Assembly: GCA_045586785.1 (NCBI GenBank)
Contig: JAZNBA010000106.1
Coordinates: 1-29,373 of the forward strand
From: UMGS1002 sp045586785
GTDB taxonomy: Bacteria; Bacillota; Clostridia; Oscillospirales; CAG-272
Reading direction: 5' to 3'
DNA length: 29,373 nucleotides
Part shown: positions 7,668 to 15,958 of the stretch, piece by piece
How positions within the stretch are numbered: the first letter of the stretch is position 1
Layout of the letters: each line of letters begins with the position of its first letter
Notes under the pieces: model-generated
What the model was told of the DNA's origin: nothing
Database searches by the model: none
What the model saw: the letters and a program-made list of their open reading frames with translations, nothing else
Made by a program: the position numbers and the translations under genes

Positions 7668-8741
7668 TTATCCGTAAATTTTTTCAAGCTTGCGTGCGAC
7701 CTCATCACCTACCTGCGACGTGGTAGCGCTACCGCCAAGATCCGGCGTCAGCACGGCTTTTTCAAGCAGCATTTGCTCGATGACCTCAAGCAGGCGTGCG
7801 CCCCATTCCTCATGACCGAAAAAGTCCAGCATCTGCGACGCCGACCAGACGGTTGCCAAAGGGTTTGCAAGTCCCCTGCCCGCAATATCGGGGGCTGAAC
7901 CGTGAATGGGCTCAAACATGGACGGGAATTTGCGCTCGGGGTTGAGATTTGCCCCTGCGGCAAGTCCCATACCGCCCGCTATCGCCGCACCAAGGTCTGT
8001 CAGGATATCGCCGAAAAGATTGGACGTCACCACGATCTCAAATCTCGCGGGGTCCTTGACCATAAACATACTTGCCGCGTCTACAAGATAAGAATAAGTT
8101 TTTACGTCGGGATATTCTGCGGCGACCTCGCGGAAGATCTGATCCCAGAACACCATTGAATAATTCAGCGCGTTGCCCTTGCTGATGCTGGTCAGCGTCT
8201 TTTTCTGCGTCCGCGCCAGCTCAAAGGCGTATCTTATTACTCGCTCACAGCCGTGGCGCGAGAAAACGCCGTTCTGGATGACCACCTCGTTGGGCTGTCC
8301 TTTATACAGCCACGCGCCGCTGCCCGCATATTCGCCCTCGCTGTTCTCGCGGACGAATATCATATCAATGTCCTCGCGCTTGACGTCCGCCAGCGGACAC
8401 GGCGCGCCGCGCAGCAATTTTACGGGGCGCAGGTTTATATACTGATCAAATTTTTTACGAATGACCAGCAAAAGATCCCACAGAGAGATGTGGTCGGGCA
8501 CGCCGGGATAGCCTACCGCGCCGAGAAAGACAGCGTCAAACTTCGCTAGTGTGTCAAGACCGTCCTCGGGCATCATTCTGCCCTCACGCAAATAATACTC
8601 ACATCCCCAAGGAAAGTGTGTAAACTCAAATTCAAAGCCGCCGTCAAGCTGTGCTACCTTGTTCAGCACCTTGACGCCCTCGGCTATGACCTCGGGACCG
8701 ATACCGTCGCCTGCAATGACGGCTATTTTATGTTTTTGCAT
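7668..8741 (-). CDS. Isocitrate/isopropylmalate dehydrogenase family enzyme, tartrate/D-malate dehydrogenase type
   Basis: A 357-residue NAD- and divalent-metal-dependent beta-hydroxyacid oxidative decarboxylase. Conserved features are GDGIGPE (11-17), substrate-binding Arg at R95, R105 and R131, the ENSEGEY motif (132-138), catalytic K188, metal Asp at D221, D245 and D249, and the NAD loop EPIHGSAPDIAG (277-288). The segment SNLFGDILTDL, then ANLNPERKFPS, matches TtuC/DmlA (tartrate dehydrogenase/D-malate dehydrogenase) better than LeuB. No leucine biosynthesis genes are nearby. It would oxidise tartrate, D-malate or a related 2-hydroxy acid, with the true substrate unknown. An AAGGAAG ribosome binding site precedes the ATG. 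It lies 24 bases after the amidotransferase gene. Confidence 0.85.
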   Translation of the reverse strand: MQKHKIAVIAGDGIGPEVIAEGVKVLNKVAQLDGGFEFEFTHFPWGCEYYLREGRMMPEDGLDTLAKFDAVFLGAVGYPGVPDHISLWDLLLVIRKKFDQYINLRPVKLLRGAPCPLADVKREDIDMIFVRENSEGEYAGSGAWLYKGQPNEVVIQNGVFSRHGCERVIRYAFELARTQKKTLTSISKGNALNYSMVFWDQIFREVAAEYPDVKTYSYLVDAASMFMVKDPARFEIVVTSNLFGDILTDLGAAIAGGMGLAAGANLNPERKFPSMFEPIHGSAPDIAGRGLANPLATVWSASQMLDFFGHEEWGARLLEVIEQMLLEKAVLTPDLGGSATTSQVGDEVARKLEKIYG

Positions 8742-8765
8742 AGCTTTCTTCCTTACAAAAATATG

Positions 8766-9803
8766 TTATTTCAGACCTATCATAAGGCAAGGTGCGTCGA
8801 TGCCCTCTGCCGCGCCATCCACGCGGACGGTCTCAAGCTCAAGCTTTCCCTGTTTATACAGCGAATTCAGCACCATATACGTCAGTGCCGCAGACTGCAC
8901 ACAATCTGCTGTCTCAAACAACGGCTTTATGGACTTGCTTACCACCGAGAACTTTTTTGCTCCCTCGTTCAGCTCCGCACATATTTTGTCGCACGCCGCC
9001 GCAACAGTTGATGCATCTATGCTCGCAATCTTGACAGGTGCTTTTTTAAATTTTGTTGTGGTAAATCCGTTGCGGTAAACGTAGCCGGATGAGCAAGCCG
9101 ACAGCAAGGTCGCCTCGCCTGCGTCCTCGGGGATGGCGATGGGAGTTGAGGACAAATACGCGCCATGGTCCGCGAATGCCGCAAACATAGGCATATTTAT
9201 TCTGGACCAAACGATAGCATCAGGTTTTTCAAGCGACAGCATAAGACCCACGATCTCGTTTGGCATTTCGCAAAACGCCTCTGCCATAGCAACGTCCTCT
9301 GCCCTGCCGCAATTCATACGGCGCAGTATCAGCTGACACATAACGTCGCTCATATGCACCGCCATACCGTCGGCAAGCCTTGGGTATTTGGTGTTCTCAC
9401 ATTCGGCGCGGGACAGCATCCGGTATCCTTGATCGTCAAGGTCCTGCGTCAGCTTGTCAAACAGTTCACTTTGAACCGCAAAACGTCCCATAGAGCCGTT
9501 TGCCACGTAAGCGGTGGTTATCTCGTCACCGCGAAGTCCCAAAAAGGGGTGCGCCCATTCGTCGCCGCCCCCCGCCTTGGAACGACTGTGAATAATGCCG
9601 ATATTACCGGGTAGCTTTGCCGCGTCGGTGTTTTTTATAAGACGCACCGTGTCGCCCGTCAGCTTGGCATAATAAATTTTGCCCTCGTGTATAGTGGCAA
9701 TACCTGTATAATATCCTCCCGCAAAGCCTTCCTGCTTCTCGATCATGTCAAGCAGTATGGGCGCCGCAGGGCGATCTCCAACATAACCTGCAATGTTACA
9801 CAT
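8766..9803 (-). CDS. Stand-alone class II glutamine amidotransferase (Ntn-hydrolase) protein
   Basis: A 345-residue protein beginning MCNIAGYVGD, so Cys2 becomes the N-terminal nucleophile once Met is removed. IIHSRSKAGGGDEWAHPF (71-88) corresponds to the substrate-binding strand of GlmS/PurF-type glutaminase domains, and ANGSMG (101-106) to the Asn-Gly oxyanion element. Unlike GlmS there is no pair of SIS sugar-isomerase domains. The C-terminal 200 or so residues are not recognisable to me. It may hydrolyse an amide, or deliver ammonia to a partner. An AAGGAGG ribosome binding site sits at the stop of the M20 peptidase gene 12 bases upstream, so the two are tightly coupled. No transmembrane segment is visible. 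Confidence 0.75.
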   Translation of the reverse strand: MCNIAGYVGDRPAAPILLDMIEKQEGFAGGYYTGIATIHEGKIYYAKLTGDTVRLIKNTDAAKLPGNIGIIHSRSKAGGGDEWAHPFLGLRGDEITTAYVANGSMGRFAVQSELFDKLTQDLDDQGYRMLSRAECENTKYPRLADGMAVHMSDVMCQLILRRMNCGRAEDVAMAEAFCEMPNEIVGLMLSLEKPDAIVWSRINMPMFAAFADHGAYLSSTPIAIPEDAGEATLLSACSSGYVYRNGFTTTKFKKAPVKIASIDASTVAAACDKICAELNEGAKKFSVVSKSIKPLFETADCVQSAALTYMVLNSLYKQGKLELETVRVDGAAEGIDAPCLMIGLK

Positions 9804-9815
9804 AATTTATCCTCC

Positions 9816-10967
9816 TTAGATACAGTATGCCGCGGCGGCAAGCATTTTTGCCGACTCGGCAAGCGAGTCGATATATGCATACTCGTCCGGCGAATGAATG
9901 TTTCCGCCTCGAACGCCCAACGAATCGATGGTGGGTATGCCGAACTCGGAGGTATCAGCCGCATCCGAGCCGCCTTTGCTCTTGGAGGCTTCAAGCCGTT
10001 CAAGTCCGTTTTGTTCAAATATATCATTGAGTTTTTCAAGAAGATCTATGTTTTTCTGCGAAAGCTCCATGGCAACGCGACCTTTTGGCTGATTTACCGT
10101 GCAGGAACATCCCTCAACGTGTGTTTTTGCCGCAACCTCACGGGCGTAATTACGCGCCCACTCAAGCTGTTGCTTGTTGGCATATCTTGCGTTGACACGA
10201 AACTCACAAGCGCCGGCAACGGTATTCGGCACGGTGCCGCCCGAAATAACGCCGCAGCTAAATGTAATGCCATCGTTGTCCTTTATTTTTTCAAGCTCGA
10301 TTATTTTATGTGCCGCCTCAAGAATGGCGTTAGAGCCGCGTGTGGCGCACAGCGAGGAATGAGCCTCAACGCCCGTCACCTTAAAGGTAAACGTGATAGT
10401 TCCCTTGCGCTGTATGCATGCCTTGCCTTTACTTGCGCCCTCAAGATTCAGAAACGCCACGGCGTCCTTAGCGCGTTCGCAGATATAGCCGATAGTCGCT
10501 TTATTGCTGAGCGTGCTGCCAACCTCCTCGTCGCTTTGCAGCAACATCATAACGGGGCGGGATGTAAAGCCTGCGTTTTTCAGCGCTTCCATTGCTAAAA
10601 ATCCCGCAACTACGCCGCCCTTGCAGTCCTCAACGCCGGGGCCGTATATTTTGTCCCCCTCGATATGCACCGCAGGTGTACCGAAGCTGCCTACAGGGTG
10701 GACGGTGTCTATATGTCCCGAAAAGCATATAGGAGCGGCGTCCGCATCGGGATTCATGGTAATGCAGATAACGTCACCCGATTTTGGCTGCAAGAATCTC
10801 TCGACCTTCCAGCCCTGCTCCCGTGCCAGCGCGGCAAAATAATTGCCTACCGCGTCAACGCCCGCTTTATCCTTCGTGGGACTTTCAATATTACAGCACT
10901 GCTCCCATATTGATATGTATTTAGAGTTCAGCGCCTCTATTTGCTCAAACAAAGTCTTGCATTTCAT
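9816..10967 (-). CDS. M20 family zinc metallopeptidase (ArgE/DapE/carboxypeptidase G2-like)
   Basis: A 383-residue cytoplasmic dizinc amidohydrolase or peptidase. Motifs are GHIDTVHPVG (H85, D87), the bridging Asp in GVEDCKGG (D114), the catalytic base and metal Glu in SDEEVGS (E147/E148), E176 in NLEGAS, and the last ligand H358 in GGNIHSPDEY. The lid and dimerisation domain is about 185-295. Members remove C-terminal Glu, acyl groups or dipeptides. The GGN-H-S-P ending resembles the carboxypeptidase G2 branch, but the substrate is unknown. GGAGGA precedes the ATG at 10967. It is the first gene of the four-gene operon driven from the promoter at 11001-11029. Confidence 0.88.
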   Translation of the reverse strand: MKCKTLFEQIEALNSKYISIWEQCCNIESPTKDKAGVDAVGNYFAALAREQGWKVERFLQPKSGDVICITMNPDADAAPICFSGHIDTVHPVGSFGTPAVHIEGDKIYGPGVEDCKGGVVAGFLAMEALKNAGFTSRPVMMLLQSDEEVGSTLSNKATIGYICERAKDAVAFLNLEGASKGKACIQRKGTITFTFKVTGVEAHSSLCATRGSNAILEAAHKIIELEKIKDNDGITFSCGVISGGTVPNTVAGACEFRVNARYANKQQLEWARNYAREVAAKTHVEGCSCTVNQPKGRVAMELSQKNIDLLEKLNDIFEQNGLERLEASKSKGGSDAADTSEFGIPTIDSLGVRGGNIHSPDEYAYIDSLAESAKMLAAAAYCI

Positions 10968-11000
10968 AATGTTTCGTCCTCCGGCAATCTATATGTAAAA

Positions 11001-11029
11001 AGTATACCACTCAAAAACCGCCTTGTCAA
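11001..11029 (-). promoter_or_regulatory. Sigma-A promoter for the M20/amidotransferase/dehydrogenase/MBL operon
   Basis: On the minus strand, TTGACA (11029-11024) and TATACT (11006-11001) are separated by exactly 17 bases. Transcription should start near 10994, about 27 bases before the ATG at 10967. The -35 box lies in the loop and inner stem of the terminator at 11013-11045. Confidence 0.85.
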
Positions 11030-11045
11030 GCACAAGGCGGTTTTT
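11013..11045 (-). terminator. Rho-independent terminator of the membrane/beta-helix gene
   Basis: A 14-bp stem (AAAAACCGCCTTGT with ACAAGGCGGTTTTT) closes a 5-base loop. It lies 19 bases beyond the stop at 11065 and ends in a T-run on either strand. It separates the beta-helix gene from the operon downstream. Confidence 0.88.
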
Positions 11046-11064
11046 AAGATACCGAATTTTGATG

Positions 11065-13068
11065 TTACTTTATATGATGAACCGACGCGTTTTTATCGCC
11101 TATGACCCGGGCAATATTTTGCTCCGCAAGAGAATCAAATATCATATTTAACGGCTCGCATATTTCATTTGATCCGTACTGACCCAGCATCTGCCCCGTT
11201 TTTTGTATGTAAGTGTTTTCATACATTTGCGGACAGCTTTCTTGCGTTTTTGCCACGGTATGCAGCATTCGGTATGCGGCGCGATCAAAAATATTATGGT
11301 GAATAACAAAATTTTTAGCCGTATTTTCATAGCTCCAGCCCTTGATGTGGGCGGGAGTATCCACATTGTGCCGCTGTTGCCCCCAGCCGCAACCCGAACC
11401 GTGCAAAATATTTCCGCCTATCTCACAGCCGTCTATATAGCTTTCGGTGTCACCCTCGGTCTTCTCAAGAAAATATTCGATAGAATAAACACAATTCTCC
11501 ACCACGTTGTCAAGGTATCGTATGTTTGTCATAGTGTACTTTTGGCCGCGCGTTGTGACCTGATGCGTGATGCCCGCGTCGTAAACCTGATAAATATAGC
11601 AGTTTTTTACGGTATAATCGTCGCATCCGCCGTATATCTCCACGCCATTGCCAAAGCGCGTGACGCTTCCGCGGCGTCCCTGCGGGTAATTGGGGTCGGT
11701 GCCGAAATAATGCTGACCTGTGCCGCCCACCCAGCCGATCACGCAGTTTGAAACGTGAAGACCCGAGACGTATCCGCCGCCCGCGACAGCGTGAATACCG
11801 ATATATTTCAGGCAAAGGTTATCTACCGTAACGTTTTTACAGCTTCCCACCTGTATCATGGACCGTCTTGGCAACGCCTCGATCTGACTGAACACATGGG
11901 CAGGATTGCCGCCGTCGCACCGCAAATAAAGCTGCCCGAGGCTGTTTGAATCCAGCACGGGAACAGGAAAATTCTCGCCCTTTGATGGCTTGTCAGTAGT
12001 CCTTTCGTCATAAAAGCAGACCATATCAAGGTCATTCGTCATTTCACGCGCCATAACAAATAGGCGGCTCTCATCCTCGCGGCACACAAACTTTGAGTTA
12101 ATATACGACGGTATCAGCTTTCTGCAATGGGCCTTGCCGCCGTCAAACACCAGCGTTCCGCAGTCAAGTATGGGCTCGGTCAGCTTCCAGATATGATGCT
12201 CCGGGTCAAAAAGCGTCCACAAGTTGACGTCGGCAAGGCTTTTATCCCAGCCGTAAAGCCGCGGCTTTTCACCTTCGCTGTATGCTGCGTATGTAACGCC
12301 CGACTGCGCCTTGACAAAACCGCGAAAAACATCTCCGCGGCGAAAAAGCACAGCATCGCCCTCGAAAAGCGTTGCCTCTGACACCTTGGAGAGTGTTTTC
12401 CACGGTGTGAGTTCGGTTTTTCCGTCGTTTGAGTCGTCGCCCTCGGCGCTGACATAATAAACAGTTCCCCTGACAGTTATAGCATCCGCCGCGCCTCGTA
12501 TCTCGTCTATTCTCTTTTGACGTTCAAGGTCTATTTGCCGGAGGAATTTATCATCACGTGTTTTTTTGCCCGCCACAAAGCGCACGATGCCGATGGCAGA
12601 CGACACGATAGCCACACCTTCGTTGACGATTCCCCCCAGAGAGAACACAAAAATATTGTAGACCAGTATCATTGACGAGGTCAGCAGCACGCTTTGGCGC
12701 AAAAGCTGAGGCTTACCAAGTGACATAATAACGGTATTGACCGCCAGCGCGATAATGACCAGCAGTGATATAGGTCCCTGCCACGACATAGCGCCAAGTA
12801 CCACCATGCACAGCGCCAGTGCTGACGCGGATATGTAATTCCATTTGGATCTTGAATCCACAAAATAAAATATTACGTTGCGCACGATGCAAACGATATT
12901 CAGTGCAAAGCCCGATGCGGCACCTAAAAACAGATAGCTGACACAGGTGAACAGCGTGGCGGCGGTCTGGGTTATGAGCAGCTTGCTCTTTGAATTTACC
13001 TGATATGAAACAAACGTAATTATTGTGGCTATAATGCCGAGAATTTGTCCGATAATGATGCCTGTCAT
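11065..13068 (-). CDS. Fusion of a YgjV-like membrane domain and a right-handed beta-helix domain
   Basis: A 667-residue protein. Residues 1 to about 165 hold five to six hydrophobic segments and resemble the YgjV inner-membrane family (Imp-YgjV): GQILGIIATIITFVSYQ at the start and GIVRF at the end. A basic, helical linker follows (about 166-196). From about 200 (GTVYYVSAEGDDSNDGKT) the sequence matches the start of secreted parallel beta-helix proteins, continuing with many short Asn- and Gly-rich repeats to the end. Such domains bind or cleave polysaccharides, but no catalytic set could be identified. The linker is strongly positive, which by the positive-inside rule would put the beta-helix in the cytoplasm, so topology is uncertain. 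The ribosome binding site is weak (AAGGT). The gene has its own promoter and terminator. Confidence 0.75.
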   Translation of the reverse strand: MTGIIIGQILGIIATIITFVSYQVNSKSKLLITQTAATLFTCVSYLFLGAASGFALNIVCIVRNVIFYFVDSRSKWNYISASALALCMVVLGAMSWQGPISLLVIIALAVNTVIMSLGKPQLLRQSVLLTSSMILVYNIFVFSLGGIVNEGVAIVSSAIGIVRFVAGKKTRDDKFLRQIDLERQKRIDEIRGAADAITVRGTVYYVSAEGDDSNDGKTELTPWKTLSKVSEATLFEGDAVLFRRGDVFRGFVKAQSGVTYAAYSEGEKPRLYGWDKSLADVNLWTLFDPEHHIWKLTEPILDCGTLVFDGGKAHCRKLIPSYINSKFVCREDESRLFVMAREMTNDLDMVCFYDERTTDKPSKGENFPVPVLDSNSLGQLYLRCDGGNPAHVFSQIEALPRRSMIQVGSCKNVTVDNLCLKYIGIHAVAGGGYVSGLHVSNCVIGWVGGTGQHYFGTDPNYPQGRRGSVTRFGNGVEIYGGCDDYTVKNCYIYQVYDAGITHQVTTRGQKYTMTNIRYLDNVVENCVYSIEYFLEKTEGDTESYIDGCEIGGNILHGSGCGWGQQRHNVDTPAHIKGWSYENTAKNFVIHHNIFDRAAYRMLHTVAKTQESCPQMYENTYIQKTGQMLGQYGSNEICEPLNMIFDSLAEQNIARVIGDKNASVHHIK

Positions 13069-13101
13069 TTGTACCGACCTTATCTTAGTTTTTTCGGAAT
13101 T

Positions 13102-13130
13102 ATTATACTATCAATAGCCGTGCTTGTCAA
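13102..13130 (-). promoter_or_regulatory. Consensus sigma-A promoter of the membrane/beta-helix gene
   Basis: On the minus strand, TTGACA (13130-13125) and TATAAT (13107-13102) are 17 bases apart, a perfect consensus. The start codon at 13068 lies about 28 bases beyond the predicted transcription start. The promoter is back to back with that at 13171-13199. Confidence 0.92.
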
Positions 13131-13170
13131 TCGAAAATTATTAAGATTCATTTAAGATGTTCCAAAACAC

Positions 13171-13199
13171 TTGAATATGCATTGATTTGAGGGTATAAT
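13171..13199 (+). promoter_or_regulatory. Sigma-A promoter of the YwaF-like gene
   Basis: TTGAAT (13171-13176) and TATAAT (13194-13199) are 17 bases apart. The predicted start near 13206 falls at an upstream in-frame ATG (13209). This supports the internal ATG at 13236, which has a real ribosome binding site, as the start of translation. Confidence 0.87.
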
Positions 13200-13235
13200 T
13201 AATTTGTTATGAAAAAATATTTTTCGGAGGCTGTC

Positions 13236-14033
13236 ATGTCAGACTTGTTGTTTCTCTTAGATAATTTCTTCACTCACAAAGACTTTCTCCCGCCAAGCAG
13301 CGATATCCCCGGAACGCTGTTCACACCGCTTCATTTGATTTTTTCGGCTATACTTTTATCATTTATAATATTTATCGCGCTCAAAGCGTCAAAGCGCGAC
13401 GAGCAATTTATCCGCCGCATATTTACCGCCATCTGGATATGCGCGGTTGTTCTTGAAATCGTCAAAATAGTATGGGAAAGCTTTTGCGGTAAAACCGTCA
13501 GCTTTGAGGCTACGGGCGTTTTGCCGCTGTATCCCTGCAGTATTTTTATGTACGCACTGCCGCTGTGCATATGGGGCCGAGGATGGGTGCGCTACGCAGG
13601 CTGCGGCTACGTCTGCTCGCTTGGAATTCTGGGCGGTGCCATTAATTTCATTTACCCCGCCAATATTCTGGGGAATTATTCCTGCATTTCTTTTGCCGGA
13701 TTTCATACGCTGTTTTACCACGGAGCCATGATATTTTGTGCCATCGTAATGCTAAAGTCGGGCTATCACAGCTACAAGCACGTCACAAGCGCGTGGCATT
13801 TGCTTATCCCCGCAATTCCCACGCTGGCGGTGTCGCTGGTGGCAAACGCCGTCAACTTTTCGTCGGTCGGCTCTGACTATATGTTCTTCAAGCTCAATTC
13901 CTTTTTCTTCGCGCCCCTCGGTGCGGCTACGCCCGACTGGCTGTCGGTCATTTTGGTGTATCTGATATATCTGATCATCCATGCGCTACCCTATCTGCCA
14001 TCATATTTTACGCACAAAAGTCATGCCAAATAA
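13236..14033 (+). CDS. Integral membrane protein, YwaF/TIGR02206 (TMEM164-like) family
   Basis: A 265-residue protein with about seven hydrophobic segments. The core GVLPLYPCSIFMYALPL, the Gly-rich GILGGAINFIYP and the later FHTLFYHGAM match the YwaF/TIGR02206 family, which is related to eukaryotic TMEM164 and has no settled role in bacteria. The start at 13236 was chosen because GGAGG at 13226-13230 sits 5 bases before it. An upstream in-frame ATG at 13209 has no ribosome binding site and would lie at the predicted mRNA 5' end. The gene is divergent from the YgjV/beta-helix gene and probably monocistronic, since pepF has its own promoter directly downstream. Confidence 0.82.
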   Translation: MSDLLFLLDNFFTHKDFLPPSSDIPGTLFTPLHLIFSAILLSFIIFIALKASKRDEQFIRRIFTAIWICAVVLEIVKIVWESFCGKTVSFEATGVLPLYPCSIFMYALPLCIWGRGWVRYAGCGYVCSLGILGGAINFIYPANILGNYSCISFAGFHTLFYHGAMIFCAIVMLKSGYHSYKHVTSAWHLLIPAIPTLAVSLVANAVNFSSVGSDYMFFKLNSFFFAPLGAATPDWLSVILVYLIYLIIHALPYLPSYFTHKSHAK

Positions 14034-14045
14034 GCGTTTTTTTAC

Positions 14046-14074
14046 TTGCCATTTTGTCATATTAATGGTATAAT
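14046..14074 (+). promoter_or_regulatory. Sigma-A promoter of the M3 oligoendopeptidase gene
   Basis: TTGCCA (14046-14051) and TATAAT (14069-14074) are 17 bases apart. The AAGGA ribosome binding site at 14087-14091 and the ATG at 14102 follow at normal distances. Confidence 0.85.
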
Positions 14075-14101
14075 TAAAAAAAACACAAGGATGGTAAAAT
14101 T

Positions 14102-15862
14102 ATGTACAACGAATGGTCTTTGGATGTATTTTATAAGGGTATAGACGATCCCGCGCTGTCAACTGACATGGCGCGGCTTGAAGCGGGCATAAAGGAATAT
14201 GCCGATGCTGTTGCCGCGCTTGACGTCAATAACGCCCGCGCTACTCTGCGCCGTGCCGTTGAGATCGAGGAAGAGGTCACAACACTGTTCAGCCGCATTG
14301 CGGGATATTTCAGCCTGCGCCGTTCCGCCAACAGCGGCGACACAGAGGGTGCACGCTATCTGACAAAAATTCAGGCACTGGGTGCCAGCACCACGGGTCC
14401 TTCCGTGGCGTTTGAAAAATTTGTAGGCAAGCTTGATAACCTTGACGATATCATTGCCGGTGACGACCTGCTGTCTCACTACACCTTCTATTTTAACGAA
14501 ATGAAAAAAGCCGTCTCTCACAAGCTGAGCGACGAGGCGGAGATAGTCTTTGCGCGCATGAACATATCGGGTGGACGTGCCTGGGGCGATCTTTTCTCCA
14601 ACCTTACCTCTAATGTCAAGGTGGATTACAAGGGCAAGACCACTTCCCTGTCCGCTATTCGCGGTCTTGCAGACAGCGCCGACGCCGAGGAGCGCAAGTC
14701 CGCATACGAGGCAGAGCTGGCTTGCTACGACAAGATCAAGGACTCCATCGCATTTGCGCTCAACAGCATCAAGGCGCAGGTCAACACAGAGGCAGAGCTT
14801 CGCGGCTTTGAAAATCCTCTTTCAATGACGCTGGATCAGTCCCGTATGCAAAAGGCAACCCTTGACGCAATGTTTGAGGCAATGCGCGAGGCAATGCCCA
14901 AGTTCCGTGAATATCTGAAGCATAAAGCAAAGCTGCTGGGCTACGAGGGCGGCCTTCCCTGGTACGAAATTTTAGCTCCCATGGGCAGTGCCGACAGCGA
15001 AACATACACCGTGGAGGAGGCGCACAAATACTTGGTTGAGCGATTCTCCACCTTTGCTCCCGACCTTGCTGAGATGGTAGATACCGCGTTCCGCGAGGAG
15101 TGGATAGACTTTTATCCCCGCGCGGGCAAGGTAGGCGGCGCGTTCTGCTCCAACCAGCCGTTTTTGGGACAGAGCCGTATTCTGACCAACTTCACAGGCT
15201 CCTTCGGTTCTGTGGTAACTCTGGCGCATGAGCTTGGTCACGCATACCACGGACAGCAGATAGAGTCCCACCGTCCGCTGAATATGCACTACACCATGCC
15301 CGTTGCCGAGACCGCTTCCAACTTCAATGAGCTTATCATTGTCAACAATGCTATTGAAAATGCACAGGGCGAGCAGAAGATACAGCTTATCGAAAGCCAG
15401 ATCCAGGATCTGACTCAGATAATCGTTGATATTTATTCCCGTTTCTTGTTCGAGGACGAGGTTATCCGCCGCAGAAAGGACACCTTCCTGTTTGCAGACG
15501 AGCTTTGCAACATAATGCTGAACGCGCAGAAGGAGGCGTTTGGTGACGGCCTTGATCACAACCTGCTGCATCCTTATATGTGGTGCTGCAAGAGCCACTA
15601 CTATCGCGCGGGGCTCAGCTATTACAACTTCCCCTACGCATTCGGCGGTCTGTTCTCCCGCGGACTTTACGCAAAGTATCTTGAGGAGGGCGATGCGTTC
15701 CTGCCCAAGTACCGTCAGCTGCTCAAGGCTACCACCGTGGACACCGTTGAGCACGTAGCAGGCATTGCGGGCATCGACCTGACTCAGCCCGACTTCTGGC
15801 GTCAGAGCCTCTCTACTATCACAAAGCAGATAGATATGTTTATTGAGGAAACAAGCAAATAA
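14102..15862 (+). CDS. pepF: M3 family oligoendopeptidase (PepF-type)
   Basis: A 586-residue cytoplasmic zinc metallopeptidase that cuts short peptides, typically those imported by Opp-type transporters. The zinc site is HELGH at 376-380 (E377 catalytic) with third ligand E403 in ETASNFNE, 27 residues after the first His as expected for M3. The N-terminal half (about 1-200) is the helical PepF-type domain. The C-terminal HYYRAGLSYYNFPYAFGG contains the Tyr/His residues that line the M3 active site. Length and layout are complete. The start has AAGGA 10 bases upstream and a strong promoter. A hairpin at 15902-15940 follows the gene but lacks a good T-run. The link to the Opp operon is functional inference, as it lies about 7 kb away. 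Confidence 0.93.
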   Translation: MYNEWSLDVFYKGIDDPALSTDMARLEAGIKEYADAVAALDVNNARATLRRAVEIEEEVTTLFSRIAGYFSLRRSANSGDTEGARYLTKIQALGASTTGPSVAFEKFVGKLDNLDDIIAGDDLLSHYTFYFNEMKKAVSHKLSDEAEIVFARMNISGGRAWGDLFSNLTSNVKVDYKGKTTSLSAIRGLADSADAEERKSAYEAELACYDKIKDSIAFALNSIKAQVNTEAELRGFENPLSMTLDQSRMQKATLDAMFEAMREAMPKFREYLKHKAKLLGYEGGLPWYEILAPMGSADSETYTVEEAHKYLVERFSTFAPDLAEMVDTAFREEWIDFYPRAGKVGGAFCSNQPFLGQSRILTNFTGSFGSVVTLAHELGHAYHGQQIESHRPLNMHYTMPVAETASNFNELIIVNNAIENAQGEQKIQLIESQIQDLTQIIVDIYSRFLFEDEVIRRRKDTFLFADELCNIMLNAQKEAFGDGLDHNLLHPYMWCCKSHYYRAGLSYYNFPYAFGGLFSRGLYAKYLEEGDAFLPKYRQLLKATTVDTVEHVAGIAGIDLTQPDFWRQSLSTITKQIDMFIEETSK

Positions 15863-15901
15863 TAAAAAGCAGTCCTTAGGCTTGTTCTCATAGGGATGTT
15901 T

Positions 15902-15940
15902 ACAAATTCGGCAGGGGGTTTGTTTCCTCTGCCGATTTGT
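15902..15940 (+). other. Stem-loop between pepF and the RAYT gene
   Basis: ACAAATTCGGCAG pairs with CTGCCGATTTGT with one bulged T, around a 14-base loop. What follows (GTTATAATAAG) is not a T-run, so it is a weak terminator at best. TATAAT at 15943-15948 could be the -10 box of the RAYT gene, with a poor -35 (TTGTTT at 15920-15925). Confidence 0.5.
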
Positions 15941-15958
15941 GTTATAATAAGTTGGGTG

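Noticed and set aside
7668..8741. LeuB (3-isopropylmalate dehydrogenase)
   Set aside because: The NLFGDIL...ANLNPERKFPS region fits the tartrate/D-malate dehydrogenase branch better, and no other leucine biosynthesis gene is present.
13209..13235. Upstream ATG of the YwaF-like gene at 13209
   Set aside because: It has no ribosome binding site and lies at the predicted transcript 5' end. The ATG at 13236 has GGAGG 5 bases upstream.
15896..15958. Upstream start codon for the RAYT gene at 15896
   Set aside because: The extra 21 residues are encoded by the stem-loop and a probable -10 box, and RAYT proteins begin at the KRKPTRL segment.
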